Assembly (NCBI GenBank): GCA_029065825.1
Contig: JAIEHQ010000104.1
Location: 1-6,173 of the forward strand
Direction: 5' to 3'
Source: Alistipes sp.
GTDB lineage: Bacteria; Bacteroidota; Bacteroidia; Bacteroidales; Rikenellaceae
DNA: 6,173 nt
Part shown: piece by piece, positions 5,885 through 6,173 of the stretch
Layout of the letters: every line of letters starts with the position of its first letter
Numbering within the stretch: the stretch's first letter is position 1
Notes under the pieces: model-generated
Told to the model about the DNA's origin: nothing
The model's input: the letters and a program-made list of their open reading frames with translations, nothing else
Database searches by the model: none
Made by a program: the position numbers and the translations under genes

Positions 5885-6173
5885 ATGACAGCCATTGTAT
5901 TATCGAGTGTCCTCTCCGCAGTGGCGGGTGTGAGCGTTTATATCTTGGTTACCAAATACATTACCAGGAAGACGGTCAAGACCCTGCGCGAAAAGGCCCG
6001 CAAAGAGGCCGAGGCGGAAGGCGAAATGATAAAGAAAGAGAGAATCCTCCAGGCGAAGGAGAAGTTCATTCAGCTCAAGAGCGAGCACGAGCGCCAATGC
6101 AACGAGCGCAACCAGAAGCTCGTCCAGATGGAGCAGCAGGCCAAGCAGGTCGAGAACAACCTGAAGAACCAGC
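5885..6173 (+). CDS. rny: Ribonuclease Y, N-terminal part (3' partial)
   Basis: Ribonuclease Y is a membrane-anchored endoribonuclease that starts mRNA turnover. The visible 96 codons start at ATG 5885 and run off the window. Residues 3-22 (AIVLSSVLSAVAGVSVYILV) form a single N-terminal membrane helix followed by a positive stretch (TKYITRKTVK), so the body faces the cytoplasm. From residue 30 on there is a continuous charged coiled coil (EKARKEAEAEGEMIKKERILQ, then KEKFIQLKSEHERQ), with the KEKF.QLK and ERNQKL words familiar from Bacteroidetes Rny. The KH and HD domains that carry RNA binding and catalysis lie beyond the window, so activity cannot be judged. The gene follows the 6S-like RNA's terminator. 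A different membrane-anchored coiled-coil protein is possible but less likely. Confidence 0.9.
   Translation, partial: MTAIVLSSVLSAVAGVSVYILVTKYITRKTVKTLREKARKEAEAEGEMIKKERILQAKEKFIQLKSEHERQCNERNQKLVQMEQQAKQVENNLKNQ

Overview
This window looks like chromosomal housekeeping DNA from a GC-rich member of the Bacteroidales, most likely Alistipes or another Rikenellaceae. The evidence is an outer-membrane beta-barrel protein of the Bacteroidetes TonB-receptor-like type, two textbook Bacteroidetes promoters (TTTG, 19 bases, TAnnTTTG), A/T-rich leaders with little Shine-Dalgarno signal, and a ribonuclease Y of the Bacteroidetes kind. The genus is inferred from composition and protein style, not proven. 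All genes read on the + strand.

Bases 1-2245: the 3' part of a large outer-membrane beta-barrel gene, cut by the window start, with a GNAT acetyltransferase four bases behind it. Bases 2264-4727: a promoter, then ftsY (signal-recognition-particle receptor) and rimO (ribosomal protein S12 methylthiotransferase), probably one transcript. Bases 4720-5530: a second promoter nearly identical in layout, then a small coiled-coil protein and zapA, a probable cell-division pair. Bases 5531-5884 hold no protein gene. They contain a strongly structured RNA of about 200 nt (5636-5831) that I read as the 6S RNA (ssrS), ending in its own U-tract. Bases 5885-6173: the first 96 codons of rny (ribonuclease Y), cut by the window end.

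The genes fall into three themes: envelope (barrel plus acetyltransferase), protein targeting and ribosome modification (ftsY-rimO), and division plus RNA control (coiled-coil protein, zapA, 6S-like RNA, rny). I see no mobile element, CRISPR array, tRNA or rRNA, and no convincing undescribed defence or biosynthetic system. The most rewarding items are the 6S-like RNA lying between zapA and rny, the small ZapB-like partner candidate, and the matched promoter pair.
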